Source: CAXXHQ01 sp963665265
Lineage (GTDB): Bacteria; Planctomycetota; Planctomycetia; Pirellulales; Thermoguttaceae
Assembly (NCBI GenBank): GCA_963665265.2
Contig: CAXXHQ010000001.1
Coordinates: 682,001 to 746,000, forward strand
Direction of reading: 5' to 3'
Length of the DNA stretch: 64,000 nucleotides
The translations under genes were made by a program, and so were the position numbers. The notes below the pieces were generated by a model. That model was not told the origin of the DNA. It made no database searches and saw only the letters and a program-made list of their open reading frames with translations. Positions within the stretch are counted from its first letter, which is position 1. Each line of letters starts with the position of its first letter. This document shows positions 44,429 to 53,213 of the stretch, piece by piece.

Positions 44429-45919
44429 CTACGTCCCGCCGTGGTTCATCGCCAGCAAGACCAAGACGATGACGATCACGCAGACGGCGGCCGCGCCGGC
44501 CATTAGCACCCACGGCCAGACCGAAAACGATTTCTTTTTTCGATAAGACGAAAGCGAGAGGACCGGCATTTGCGCGCTGTCCATAAGATCGTTTAGCGGC
44601 ATCGAAAGATCAATCTGCGACGATTCGCCGACGAGCGGCGTCGCCCGCGGCAAAGGCTTTTTCGGCCCCGCGACGTTCGACGGAGATTTCGTCCCTGAAC
44701 CGGGCCTGCCCGACGCGGCCGGACCTTTCGCGGTCGGTTGCCCGCGTCCTTGAATCGTATCGACGGAGGCCGAATCGGGCGCCAACTGAATTTCGCCCGA
44801 CGAATGGCTCGGCTTCGGTTGAGCGGAACGCCCCGGCTGACCGGGCTTCGCCACTGAAGAACCGCCCAAATCAACCTTCGCGCCGTGCGCTACGAGCCAC
44901 CGCGTCATGATCGTCGCCACGTCGGCCATCGAGGCGAATCGCTGTTCGGGCTTTTTCGCCATCATCTTCGCGCAAATTTGCACCAGATCTTTCGGCGCGT
45001 CGGCCCGATCCTTGAATATGCTCGGAGGCGCCTCTTTCTGATGCTTGAGCAATCGCTGCGGCAACGTTCCGTCGGGAAACGGAGGATGCCCGGTCAGCAA
45101 ATAGTAGAGCGAACAGCCGAGGCTATAGATGTCGGCCCGCGCGTCGACGCCGTGACTATCTAACGCTTGTTCCGGGGCCAAGTAGTCCGCCGTGCCCAAC
45201 ACGTTTTCATCGTAGGTCAGCGTTAACGACGAACGCTCGTCGCCGGTAAAGCGAGCCAAACCCAAGTCCAACACCTTCACCACGTTTCGCTGATCGACCA
45301 GCAAATTCGCCGGCTTGACGTCGCGGTGAATCAAACCGGCTCGGTGGGCGTGCGACAATCCTTCGGCCGCCTGACGCATGTAATTGGCCGCGGTCACGTA
45401 GTCCAACGGCCCTTTCTGCTTCACTAACTGCTGCAAGTCGCGTCCTTCGACGAACTCCATGACGAGGTAGTGAATGCTCCCCTCGTTATCGACGTCGTAG
45501 GCTCGAACAATGTTGCGATGGTCCAAAGCGGCGGCCGCTTGCGCCTCGCGATGAAAGCGAGCCAAGTACGAAGTGTCTTCAACCCGATTCTTCGGCAAGA
45601 CCTTGATCGCCACGCGCCGCTGCATCAGCACATGCTCGGCCAAATAGACGTTGCTCATGCCGCCCGTGCCGAGATGGTCGAGCAACTTGTATTTGCCGAG
45701 GAAGAAGCCTTTGTAACGCCCTTCCAAAAGTTGTTCGCTCTGCCAACGAGTAATCAACCCGGCGTCGATCAGTTTTTTCGACAGCGCCTCCGGCTCGGTC
45801 AAAGACAAATTGTCTCCGGCCTGCTGGAGTTCAGCGATTAAGGCGTTGAGCCGTTCATGCTCAATCAACCCGCTTCGTCGCACTAGATCGAGAAAGGAGT
45901 CGTACGTCACTTTGGACAT
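44429..45919 (-). CDS. Membrane-anchored serine/threonine protein kinase
   Basis: The start at ATG 45919 (MSKVTYDSFLDLVRRSGLIE) gives 496 residues. An N-terminal helical module of ~75 residues (SFLDLVRRSGLIEHERLNAL) is typical before planctomycete kinases. The kinase domain (~78-345) has GTGGMSNVYLA, VAIKVLP, HRDVKPANLLVD and GTADYLAPEQ; the usual DFG reads DLG. A Pro/Ser/Lys-rich linker follows, then a C-terminal transmembrane helix (WVLMAGAAAVCVIVIVLVLL) with only a few residues beyond. The kinase is thus cytoplasmic and tethered at its C-terminus, without an obvious external sensor. No ribosome-binding site is evident. Confidence 0.93.
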   Translation of the reverse strand: MSKVTYDSFLDLVRRSGLIEHERLNALIAELQQAGDNLSLTEPEALSKKLIDAGLITRWQSEQLLEGRYKGFFLGKYKLLDHLGTGGMSNVYLAEHVLMQRRVAIKVLPKNRVEDTSYLARFHREAQAAAALDHRNIVRAYDVDNEGSIHYLVMEFVEGRDLQQLVKQKGPLDYVTAANYMRQAAEGLSHAHRAGLIHRDVKPANLLVDQRNVVKVLDLGLARFTGDERSSLTLTYDENVLGTADYLAPEQALDSHGVDARADIYSLGCSLYYLLTGHPPFPDGTLPQRLLKHQKEAPPSIFKDRADAPKDLVQICAKMMAKKPEQRFASMADVATIMTRWLVAHGAKVDLGGSSVAKPGQPGRSAQPKPSHSSGEIQLAPDSASVDTIQGRGQPTAKGPAASGRPGSGTKSPSNVAGPKKPLPRATPLVGESSQIDLSMPLNDLMDSAQMPVLSLSSYRKKKSFSVWPWVLMAGAAAVCVIVIVLVLLAMNHGGT

Positions 45920-46407
45920 GCTAACAAACACAAACAAGGATTGGAGGAGCGCGGCGTGACCGCGACGCGGAACAGTCGCCGTCGAAACGCCGTAAAAACG
46001 ATTCCACAAAATTGTACGGTTTTATTGCCATAAGGCGACGACGCAAATGAGGGATTTCCGTCGCGCCGCAAACGCCTCGTGAATCGCTCTTTCGACGATT
46101 GCGCCGAATCGCACTAGAAACCCACGGCGCTAACGTCGCAAAGTCCATGATATCATACGGTAACGACAATTGCCAATAAAACGAACCCCCTCCGTAGAAT
46201 ATCGATCTCGACAATTGAAGCCGAGGCATGCGGTTTAGGCGATTGAGGGCGAAAAAAGGGGCGATCCTGCCGCAAAAAAGCCCAATATCCGTCATTATCC
46301 GTACGACCCTCGCCGGAACAATGACGAAACTTGCGCGGCGCTAACAATATGCAAACCGAAAAAAAGTCTTAGCTGGCGCAAAAAACCGCTAAAAAGACCG
46401 CCGTCTC
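45920..46407. other. Intergenic region between sufS and the kinase gene
   Basis: About 490 A/T-rich bases between two minus-strand genes, downstream of sufS and upstream of the kinase. I see no gene, and no strong terminator hairpin after sufS. The kinase promoter should be here. Confidence 0.4.
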
Positions 46408-47664
46408 CTAGGATTTTCGGCGTTGAAAAACGGCTTTCACCTTTTCCAAAGCCGCGCCCAAAGCGTCGATTTCCTCGACGGTGTTGTAGAAGTAGAAGCT
46501 CGCCCGAGCCGTGGCCGCCACGCCCAATCGCTTGTGCAACGGCATCGCGCAGTGATGCCCCGCGCGTACCGCCACGCCATGCCGATCAAGCAACTCGGCG
46601 ATGTCATGCGCATGAACCGTATCCATTACGAAGCTCACGATCCCGGCCTTGCGATCCGGCGTCGGTCCGACGATCCGTAATCCCTCGACCTTGCCGAGAA
46701 CTTCGTGCGCTCGCTTCGTCAGCACGCTCTCGTACTGATGAATAGCGTCCAAGCCAATCGCCTCGATATAGTCGATCGCCGCGCCTAATCCGATGGCCGG
46801 CACGATGGGCGGAGTGCCCGCCTCGAACTTGCTCGGCAATTCACCGGGCGTAAAGCGATCGAGATAGACCATATTGATCATGCTTCCGCCGCCGAGAAAG
46901 GGAGGCATGGCCTCGAGCAATTCTCGTTTGCCGTACAAAACTCCGACGCCCGAGGGCCCCAGCATTTTGTGTCCGCTAAAGACGAGAAAATCGCAATCGA
47001 GCTTCCGCACGTCGGTCGTCATGTGCGGCACGCTCTGCGCGCCGTCGATCAACACGATCGCTCCGACGTCGTGCGATCGGCGAATGATCTCTTCGATCGG
47101 ATTGATCGTTCCGAGCACGTTCGAGACGGCGGCGACCGCGACGATCTTCGTTTTTTTGGTAAGCAACGATTCAAGCGAATCGAGCCGCAGAAGGCCGTCG
47201 TCGGTAATCGGAATATGCTTCAAAACGGCGCCCGTCCGTTCGGCCAATTGCTGCCACGGAACGAGATTCGAATGATGCTCGAGTTCGGTAAGGAGAATTT
47301 CGTCGCCCGCCGCGACGTTGGCGTCGCCCCATGCCCGCGCCACCGTATTGATCGAACTCGTCGTTCCGTAGGTGAAGATCACCTCTTCGGTCGAAGCGGC
47401 GTTAATGAATCGGCGAACTTTCTCACGGGCCTCGTTATAGAGGTCGTCCGACTCTTGCGCCAACGTATGAATGCCGCGATGAACGTTGGCGTAATTGTTC
47501 TCGTAAACCGCCGTCATGGCGTCGATCACGCTCCGCGGATGCTGCGTCGTGGCTCCGTTGTCGAAATAAATGAGCGGCGAGTCGCCTTGAACCCGACGCT
47601 CCAAAATCGGAAAGTCTTTTCGCAGGGCGTAAGGGTCCAATACGCGATCCGCCGAAACGCTCAT
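46408..47664 (-). CDS. sufS: Cysteine desulfurase SufS
   Basis: SufS takes sulfur from cysteine as a persulfide for Fe-S cluster building. The start at ATG 47664 (MSVSADRVLDPYALRKDFPI) overlaps the sufU stop (ATGA) and gives 418 residues, the family size. Motifs: YFDNGATTQHP, THGTT-like FTYGTTSSINTVA, ELEHHSNLVPWQ, the PLP-binding Lys in FSGHKMLGPSGVGVLYG, and the catalytic Cys in RAGHHCAMPLHKRLG. The frame continues further upstream, but this lies within sufU. Overlap with sufU supports a SufS-SufU pair, as in Gram-positive bacteria, where SufU accepts the sulfur. Confidence 0.96.
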   Translation of the reverse strand: MSVSADRVLDPYALRKDFPILERRVQGDSPLIYFDNGATTQHPRSVIDAMTAVYENNYANVHRGIHTLAQESDDLYNEAREKVRRFINAASTEEVIFTYGTTSSINTVARAWGDANVAAGDEILLTELEHHSNLVPWQQLAERTGAVLKHIPITDDGLLRLDSLESLLTKKTKIVAVAAVSNVLGTINPIEEIIRRSHDVGAIVLIDGAQSVPHMTTDVRKLDCDFLVFSGHKMLGPSGVGVLYGKRELLEAMPPFLGGGSMINMVYLDRFTPGELPSKFEAGTPPIVPAIGLGAAIDYIEAIGLDAIHQYESVLTKRAHEVLGKVEGLRIVGPTPDRKAGIVSFVMDTVHAHDIAELLDRHGVAVRAGHHCAMPLHKRLGVAATARASFYFYNTVEEIDALGAALEKVKAVFQRRKS

Positions 47665-48134
47665 GCCGAACCTTCTTTCCGCGCCTTCGCGCTCGATGGA
47701 CAATGCGAGCAGCAACTTTCGCTCGGCTCCGTGATCAACGGCAAAGCGCTCTTGGTCGGCGAATAGATCGCGGCTTGCAAAACGCGCCATGAAAGCAGAC
47801 AGCATTTTTGACGATTCGGCGTCAGCTTCGCGCCGAACAACTCAAGCATGTCGTTGGCCGAGAAGTTCTTCACTTCTTCGATCGGCTTACCGTTGAACTT
47901 TTCGGCAAGCATTGACGCGGCCGCCTGGCTGATGCAGCACCCTTCGCCGTTGAAATAGACTTCCTGCATGTGCCCCGCTTCGTCGATCTTCAACTCCATC
48001 CGAATCACGTCGCCGCACAGAGGATTATTCCCTTCGTGCGCATGGGTGCAACTCGGGCAAGGGCCGCGATGGAACGGATCCTCGTAATGATCGAGGATGT
48101 GATCTTGATATAGTTGTTCCTCATTCAACGGCAT
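47661..48134 (-). CDS. sufU: Sulfur-transfer protein SufU
   Basis: The 157-residue SufU is a zinc-binding U-type protein that accepts persulfide sulfur from SufS. Zinc ligands fit the family pattern: Cys40 and Asp42 in NPLCGDV, the Cys66-Cys67 pair in GEGCCISQAA, and KCCLLSWR near residue 111. An odd feature is the C-terminal extension ending ESCCSHCPSSAKARKEG with three extra cysteines, not usual in SufU. It is the first gene of the sufU-sufS pair, coupled by the ATGA overlap. sufBCD are not in this window, at least not next to it. A structured inverted repeat lies 73-199 bases upstream. Confidence 0.94.
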   Translation of the reverse strand: MPLNEEQLYQDHILDHYEDPFHRGPCPSCTHAHEGNNPLCGDVIRMELKIDEAGHMQEVYFNGEGCCISQAAASMLAEKFNGKPIEEVKNFSANDMLELFGAKLTPNRQKCCLLSWRVLQAAIYSPTKSALPLITEPSESCCSHCPSSAKARKEGSA

Positions 48135-48206
48135 GGCGCCACCGGTAATTTTTACAGTTTTCTAAGCGAAAAATTCTTAAATGCAGTCAGCGAACCGCTC
48201 AGGAAG

Positions 48207-48333
48207 AAAAAACGGGGCGACCTAACGCCAAATCCGATTCGTCATCCCAAAGGCCCTCTATTTATCAGTTTACGCTCAGCCGACCTCCCCGGCAACCGCC
48301 AAGGGAGCGTTGACGCCGCTCGCCCCGTTTTTT
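48207..48333 (-). ncRNA. Candidate structured leader or small RNA closed by a 14-bp perfect inverted repeat
   Basis: AAAAAACGGGGCGA (48207-48220) is exactly complementary to TCGCCCCGTTTTTT (48320-48333), enclosing 99 bases. Inside is a second hairpin (48285-48307): CTCCC with GGGAG and GGC with GCC around a 4-base loop. AACGC (48224-48228) can also pair with GCGTT (48307-48311). Read leftward, the element ends in CGCCCCGTTTTTT, like an intrinsic terminator formed by the closing stem, 73 bases before sufU. Read rightward it also ends in a T run. No known RNA family is recognised. It could be a regulatory leader of sufU-sufS, a free small RNA, or an unusual two-way terminator. Confidence 0.4.
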
Positions 48334-48479
48334 GTCGTAGACGCAACAACTTTTACAAAAACGACTTAGGGATCTTGCACGACGATTAACCCACAAAAAA
48401 CAAGCACGCCAAAACTATCGCCAAACACGAATTTCATCTTGCTCACAATTAAGAACGCTTATTTTCTACGAAAAGCCCT

Positions 48480-48529
48480 AAAAACAAAAAGCCGTGGATC
48501 AAAACCTGTTCGGTCCTGATCCACGGCTT
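48480..48529 (-). terminator. Intrinsic terminator of the TPR gene
   Basis: AAGCCGTGGATCA (48489-48501) and TGATCCACGGCTT (48517-48529) form a 13-bp stem. In the leftward direction it is followed by a T-rich tract (48480-48489). It lies 44 bases after the TPR protein's stop. Confidence 0.92.
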
Positions 48530-48572
48530 CCTGTTAGTTGGTTCTATCGCATCCTCGTGACAAAGAACGCCC

Positions 48573-50891
48573 TTATTTCAGGCGGGTTCCTTTGATCCGC
48601 GAGGCCATTTCTTGGTATTTCGCCGCTTCGTTCGAGGCGCCGAGTTGGCGGTGCATCGCGGCCAAGTTGTTGTACGGAACGATCAACGCCGAGCGATCCA
48701 ACGCACCTTGGCTGACCGCTTTCTCCATCAACGAAATTCCTTTTTGCGTCAGGTTGACGGCTTTTTCGCGTTGTCCGACTTCCCAGAACGAAACGCCCAT
48801 GCTCACGAAGGTCTCGCCGTGACGGCCGAGATCCGAGAACGCGTCCTCCGGAATCGGCTTGTCAAGCAACGGGATCGCCTTTTCAAACCATGTGACGGCC
48901 ACGCGATGATTTGAATCTCGGATGGCGTGAATGGCGCCGAGGCGGAAGTAGAGCCGGCCGAGCAAATAGCCCGAAGCCTCGGTCTGCTTCGCCCGATTCC
49001 CTTGCTCTAAATAGTCGACCGCCACTTCGCCGTATTTCAACGCCGTGGCATGTTCCGATTTCATCTGATAAATCTGCACGGCATCGTAAAGGGCCATGCC
49101 CAATTCCCATTGATATTGCGATTTACGCGCCGGGTCGGACGACGAATCGATCAAGTTTTGTCCCGTCTGAATGACGGCGCGAATCCATTGCTCCGGATCG
49201 ACGTTTCCGCGAACGCCGACGAAGGCGGCCAGGGCTCGAGTTTGCACGCGGAACAATTGCTCGGAGGATTCGCCTTCCGTCTGAATTAGGTCGTCGGCCA
49301 CGTCGGCGGCTCGCTCCAACCAACGCGGAACGGACTGATCTTTGTCTTTCCAATCGCCCCAGGCGATGTCATGCGCCGCGCCCAAGTGGGCGTCGATAAG
49401 GGCTTCCTTCGCCGCCACGCGAACGGCCGGGTGAGGATCGTTCGCCGCCGCCTCGACCATTTTTAGCGCGCGCGAGTGAAATTCAAACGCCGCCTTGTAA
49501 TTCGGACGCGAACCGGAGGCCGCTAAATCGCCCGCCAAACACATCGCCCTCGCTTGGACGTGCGGTCGCCCGTCCGAGAATTCGGCCGCTTGCTTCGCCT
49601 CTTTCATCGCGTCTTGCAATCGGCCCATTTGGCCGAGAATCTGCGCGCGGGTAATACGATAACGAGGATTGTTCGATTCAAGTTTGACCGCTTCCGAGGC
49701 GAAATTCAAAGCCTTTTCATAGCGTTCGGTCGAAGAGAGAACTCGCGCCATCAGCCAGTTCGCTCGGGCATCGTTCGGCTGCAACTTCAGCGCGGTCTCC
49801 AGATCCTTCCGGCAAAGCTCGAAATTCACGTCCAACAGCGCCTCGGCCCGAAGCTCGAAAGGCTCGGCCGAAATCGGCTCCAGAACAATGTGCGCGACCT
49901 TTTGCGACGATTTGCCGCTCTCTTTTTCGAACGAGAACAACACGCCGCGTTCGGGATAAGCTTGGCCCAGAACTTGGCCCATGTCGTCGGTCACGAAAAC
50001 CGGACGAATATTTCCCATGTCCAATTGCTTGGCGATTTTGTCGGCGTCGATCGCCTTGGCGAATCGCACGACGATCGAGGCGACTTTGTTTTGATAGTAG
50101 CTCACTTCGACGCGATCGAAAGGCTCGACCGAGAAGAGCTGAGTCATCATATCGTTTTGCTTGAAAATTTCTTTCGGCGATCCCCACGCCTTTTCGACTT
50201 CTTCGACCGTCGAAACGCCCGGCGCGACTCCCTTGAAGCTCGCCGTCTCGATCTCGATCGGAGCCGAGGACTCGGCGCCGGGAATCGGCTGCAACTGCTC
50301 ATTCGACTTCAACGGAGCGGGCGTCGCGACGTCCGCCTCCGATTTCGTCAATAATTTGCGCGGGGCCGGCGTCGGCGGAGCCGCGTCGGTCTCTTCGCTC
50401 GGCTGTCTCGGAGCCGCTTCGGTAGCCTGCGCAACCGAATAACGAGGCCCGACCGTCGAGGCTTCAGGCGTGGATTTCGTCTTTGTCTGCGATCCGCCCG
50501 GCGCGCTGTTCAATAAACGAGTCGCCGTGCGCGTCGTTTCGTCCGACATCCGCAACGGCTGCAACGCTTTCGTTTTATTGGCGCTCGGCGCCGGAGCCTG
50601 CGAGGAGTCGGAAGTTTCGGCTTGTCCGGGCGAACCAGAACTGCGAATCGTCAATACGTTCGACTTGGAACTTGGCGAAAAGTCCTCGGATTCGGCCAAA
50701 AGAGTCGGCAATATGCAGAAATACCCCGTCGCGAAAACGAAGAGCGTCGCCGCCCGGCGCCCCTTCGGCCCGACAATCGACGAAACGCCCGCAAAGGCGA
50801 TTTCATGAAGTCTGGCGAAAAACGTCGAACCGTCTAGCGACGTCTCGCGTATCTGGGATGCATTCCTCTCGAATTTACTGGGGCGCTTCAT
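48573..50891 (-). CDS. TPR-repeat protein with signal anchor
   Basis: The start at ATG 50891 is fixed by AAGGAGG 6 bases upstream; a frame extension of 8 codons beyond is not used. The 772 residues begin with a basic stretch and a hydrophobic helix (AATLFVFATGYFCILPTLL). A long Pro/Ser/Thr-rich disordered region (~75-225) follows, then a domain around ETASFKGVAPGVSTVEEVEKAW with strand-rich character. The last two thirds are tetratricopeptide-like helices (DLETALKLQPNDARANWLMA; ALNFASEAVKLESNNPRYRI). TPRs mediate protein contacts. The protein probably lies in the periplasm or cell envelope. Function unknown. A clear terminator follows. Confidence 0.9.
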   Translation of the reverse strand: MKRPSKFERNASQIRETSLDGSTFFARLHEIAFAGVSSIVGPKGRRAATLFVFATGYFCILPTLLAESEDFSPSSKSNVLTIRSSGSPGQAETSDSSQAPAPSANKTKALQPLRMSDETTRTATRLLNSAPGGSQTKTKSTPEASTVGPRYSVAQATEAAPRQPSEETDAAPPTPAPRKLLTKSEADVATPAPLKSNEQLQPIPGAESSAPIEIETASFKGVAPGVSTVEEVEKAWGSPKEIFKQNDMMTQLFSVEPFDRVEVSYYQNKVASIVVRFAKAIDADKIAKQLDMGNIRPVFVTDDMGQVLGQAYPERGVLFSFEKESGKSSQKVAHIVLEPISAEPFELRAEALLDVNFELCRKDLETALKLQPNDARANWLMARVLSSTERYEKALNFASEAVKLESNNPRYRITRAQILGQMGRLQDAMKEAKQAAEFSDGRPHVQARAMCLAGDLAASGSRPNYKAAFEFHSRALKMVEAAANDPHPAVRVAAKEALIDAHLGAAHDIAWGDWKDKDQSVPRWLERAADVADDLIQTEGESSEQLFRVQTRALAAFVGVRGNVDPEQWIRAVIQTGQNLIDSSSDPARKSQYQWELGMALYDAVQIYQMKSEHATALKYGEVAVDYLEQGNRAKQTEASGYLLGRLYFRLGAIHAIRDSNHRVAVTWFEKAIPLLDKPIPEDAFSDLGRHGETFVSMGVSFWEVGQREKAVNLTQKGISLMEKAVSQGALDRSALIVPYNNLAAMHRQLGASNEAAKYQEMASRIKGTRLK

Positions 50892-51159
50892 CGCGCTTTC
50901 CTCCTTGAACGTCACCTGTCGCCGGATCCATGGCGACCGTCTCGCCTTTCGGTTCAGGAAATTACTCTCCTACCTAGAGGCCGACGCGGAAGTGTATCCA
51001 TTTTCGCAAATACGAGTCCATAGGGAATTTGGAAAAAAATAAGAATTCGCCATCAAAATTCAAAATTTTCCCCGCCGCCGCGAAAAACGACTCCCCTATT
51101 GAGGGAGACGCCCCGTTTCCGTCTCTTGCGTTCTTGCCTCATCACATTCTCCCGCCCGC

Positions 51160-52131
51160 TCACTTCGCACAGCGAAACCCAAGGTTTTGCGCACTGTAAT
51201 TCGGATCGCGCGAGGCTCGCGCATAGACCGTATAACCAACGAAGAACTTCTCGGGACAGGTCCACGATCCGCCCCGAATCACCCGACTCTCGCCATGTTT
51301 CGGGCCGTGGGGATTCTCGCGCGGCGAGGCGGCGTAGTAGTCTTCCGCAAAGAAGTCGTCGCACCATTGCCAGACGTTTCCCGTCATGTCGAAAAGCCCG
51401 AACTGGTTGGCCGGAAAAGATTCGCCCGGCGCTAGCGTCGCAAAACCGTCGGCCCCGGGCTGCTGATCGAGCTGCGAGTAGTTTGCCATATACTTTCCGC
51501 CGGGCGTCTCCTCGTTACCCCAAGGATAATCGGCGTCGCGCAGGCCGCCCCGCGCCGCGAACTCCCATTCCGCCTCGGTCGGCAATCGCAACTTCGCCCA
51601 ATCGGCGTACGCCTTGGCGTCGTACCAAGAGACATGAACCACCGGGTAGTTTTCTTTCGCGTCGATCGACGTGTCGGGACCGGCCGGACGCCGCCAATCG
51701 GCTCCCCGCGTTTTCTTCCATTCCCGCCGCTCCGGATCGAACGTCATCGACCAGCCGCGTTGCTCGGCCGTCGTCACGTACTTTGTCGCCGCGACGAATT
51801 CGGCAAACTGCCGATTCGTCACCGCATGCTCATCAATCTGAAAACTATCGAGAACGACGTCATGCGCCGGTCGTTCGGCCGCCCGAGCCGATTGATCGCT
51901 CCCCATGCGGAACTTGCCTCCCGAAAGCGAGGCCATCGCCGCCGTAATCGCTTTATTCTCCGGAGCAGAGCTATTGGAAACGTTCTTCACAGAATTGGAC
52001 GGTGAAGCGTCTTTAAGAGAATCGGGGGTCGCATCGGTCCCGCCGCGACGCGAGATCCAGGCGAAAGCGCCGACGCACAAAACGCCCGCTATCAGAACGG
52101 ACGCAACCGCGGTGATCGTCTTCTTCGCCAT
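51160..52131 (-). CDS. FGE/SUMF1-family secreted protein lacking the second active-site Cys
   Basis: The 323-residue protein begins with a signal anchor (ITAVASVLIAGVLCVGAFAW) and has the formylglycine-generating-enzyme fold: GGKFRMGSDQSARAAERPAH, VTNRQFAEFVAATKYVTTAE, PVVHVSWYDAKAYADWAKLR, LPTEAEWEFAARGG, FGLFDMTGNVWQWCDDFF, RVIRGGSWTC and a final NLGFRCAK. True FGEs need two active-site cysteines five residues apart. Here the first is present (Cys292) while the position five residues on is Phe (CPEKFF). It is thus probably a structural or otherwise repurposed relative, though the family is used for sulfatase activation elsewhere. The next upstream gene is the rhomboid protease. Confidence 0.92.
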   Translation of the reverse strand: MAKKTITAVASVLIAGVLCVGAFAWISRRGGTDATPDSLKDASPSNSVKNVSNSSAPENKAITAAMASLSGGKFRMGSDQSARAAERPAHDVVLDSFQIDEHAVTNRQFAEFVAATKYVTTAEQRGWSMTFDPERREWKKTRGADWRRPAGPDTSIDAKENYPVVHVSWYDAKAYADWAKLRLPTEAEWEFAARGGLRDADYPWGNEETPGGKYMANYSQLDQQPGADGFATLAPGESFPANQFGLFDMTGNVWQWCDDFFAEDYYAASPRENPHGPKHGESRVIRGGSWTCPEKFFVGYTVYARASRDPNYSAQNLGFRCAK

Positions 52132-52149
52132 AAAAAGAACCTCCGTGTC

Positions 52150-52226
52150 CCTCGAACCACGCTAAATCGCACTAAGTCCCTGCGACCTTCGTCCTCCGCG
52201 TCCGCGGCGTCTCAGCGGCGAAAAAA
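52150..52226. repeat. Dispersed-repeat fragment
   Basis: Read in reverse complement it contains ACGCCGCGGACGCGGAGGAC and TTAGTGCGATTTAGCG, of the same character as GTCGCCGAGGACGCGGAGG at 19250 and the CGCTAATT repeats at 23660 and 24270. It lies between the FGE-like and rhomboid genes and codes for nothing visible. Confidence 0.5.
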
Positions 52227-52232
52227 AGCCGT

Positions 52233-53213
52233 TTAGTTTCCGCCGCGATTGCGACGCTGGAACTCCCGGCTTGCTTCTTCCAGCGTGCGGCGCTCCTTCT
52301 TCGTCAAGCTGCTCTCGCCCGACAGATGAATCTTCTCCAAGATGCGATCGACCTCAGCTCGCAGGTCGGTCGGCTCGTCGTCCTTGTCCGGATTATGAAT
52401 GCGGAAAGCGGGGCGTTGCGGCAATCGCGGCATGCGAAACCAACTGAAGAATGCGCCGAGATTCCAGCCGCGCAGAAAATAGATCGCCGCGAAGGCGATG
52501 CCGAACAAGTGAACGCTGTAGGCGACTTGCGGACCTTGTTGATTCGGATCCCTTCCCTCAAAAACGCCGAAGACGTTCATACCAATGAGGAACACGCCGA
52601 TGACCCAAGCCTTGATCGGAATGGGCGGAAAGAGCAGCATCAACTTAGCTTGCGGGAAGTTCAGCACAAAGAGCATCACGACGCCGGAGATCGCGCCCGA
52701 CGCGCCTAACAAAACTCGCTGATCATCGGCGACAAATCCCAACGCAAGACCTATATGCAGCAACACCGCCCAACCAATCGAGCCGACGACTAAGGCCGAC
52801 AGATAAAATCGCGTGAATTCCTTCGTGCCGTAGGCCTGCTCGACGAATTTTCCAAGAAAGAACAACTCGAGCATGTTCGAAAAGAGGTGCATGAACGAGC
52901 CGTGCGCAAATCCGCAAGTAAAAAATTGCCACCATTGAAACGGATGCGACAATGGATGACGCCAAGTTTCCCAATCAAGCTGAAGAAAATCCATCAGCCG
53001 ATGCGCGCGGGGAGAATCATCGGGGAAGAGGAGCGAGTCGGTCGCCCAAAGAACGACGTTGATCAAAATCAACGCCGTGGTCGCCGATTGCGGCAAGCGC
53101 AACTGGAATCCGTTCGATCGATCGTACTCGTCACGGTTGTAATCGCGGTCGGAAAAACCCACGCCTGCGTTACTCTTTCTCGGTTGCCGCCATGACGCTG
53201 GCGGTGCGTTCAT
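52233..53213 (-). CDS. Rhomboid-family intramembrane serine protease
   Basis: The 326-residue protein has the rhomboid core: FFTCGFAHGSFMHLFSNMLE, then the catalytic Ser in VLLGASGAISGVVMLFVLN, and the catalytic His in AYSVHLFGIAFAAIYFL. Six membrane helices can be traced between residues ~45 and 245. It thus appears active. The C-terminal cytoplasmic ~70 residues are charged and helical (DRILEKIHLSGESSLTKKER), a tail often found on planctomycete and other rhomboids. Its first 44 bases overlap the end of the preceding coiled-coil gene, in another frame, so the two are likely translated together. Substrate unknown. Confidence 0.94.
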   Translation of the reverse strand: MNAPPASWRQPRKSNAGVGFSDRDYNRDEYDRSNGFQLRLPQSATTALILINVVLWATDSLLFPDDSPRAHRLMDFLQLDWETWRHPLSHPFQWWQFFTCGFAHGSFMHLFSNMLELFFLGKFVEQAYGTKEFTRFYLSALVVGSIGWAVLLHIGLALGFVADDQRVLLGASGAISGVVMLFVLNFPQAKLMLLFPPIPIKAWVIGVFLIGMNVFGVFEGRDPNQQGPQVAYSVHLFGIAFAAIYFLRGWNLGAFFSWFRMPRLPQRPAFRIHNPDKDDEPTDLRAEVDRILEKIHLSGESSLTKKERRTLEEASREFQRRNRGGN

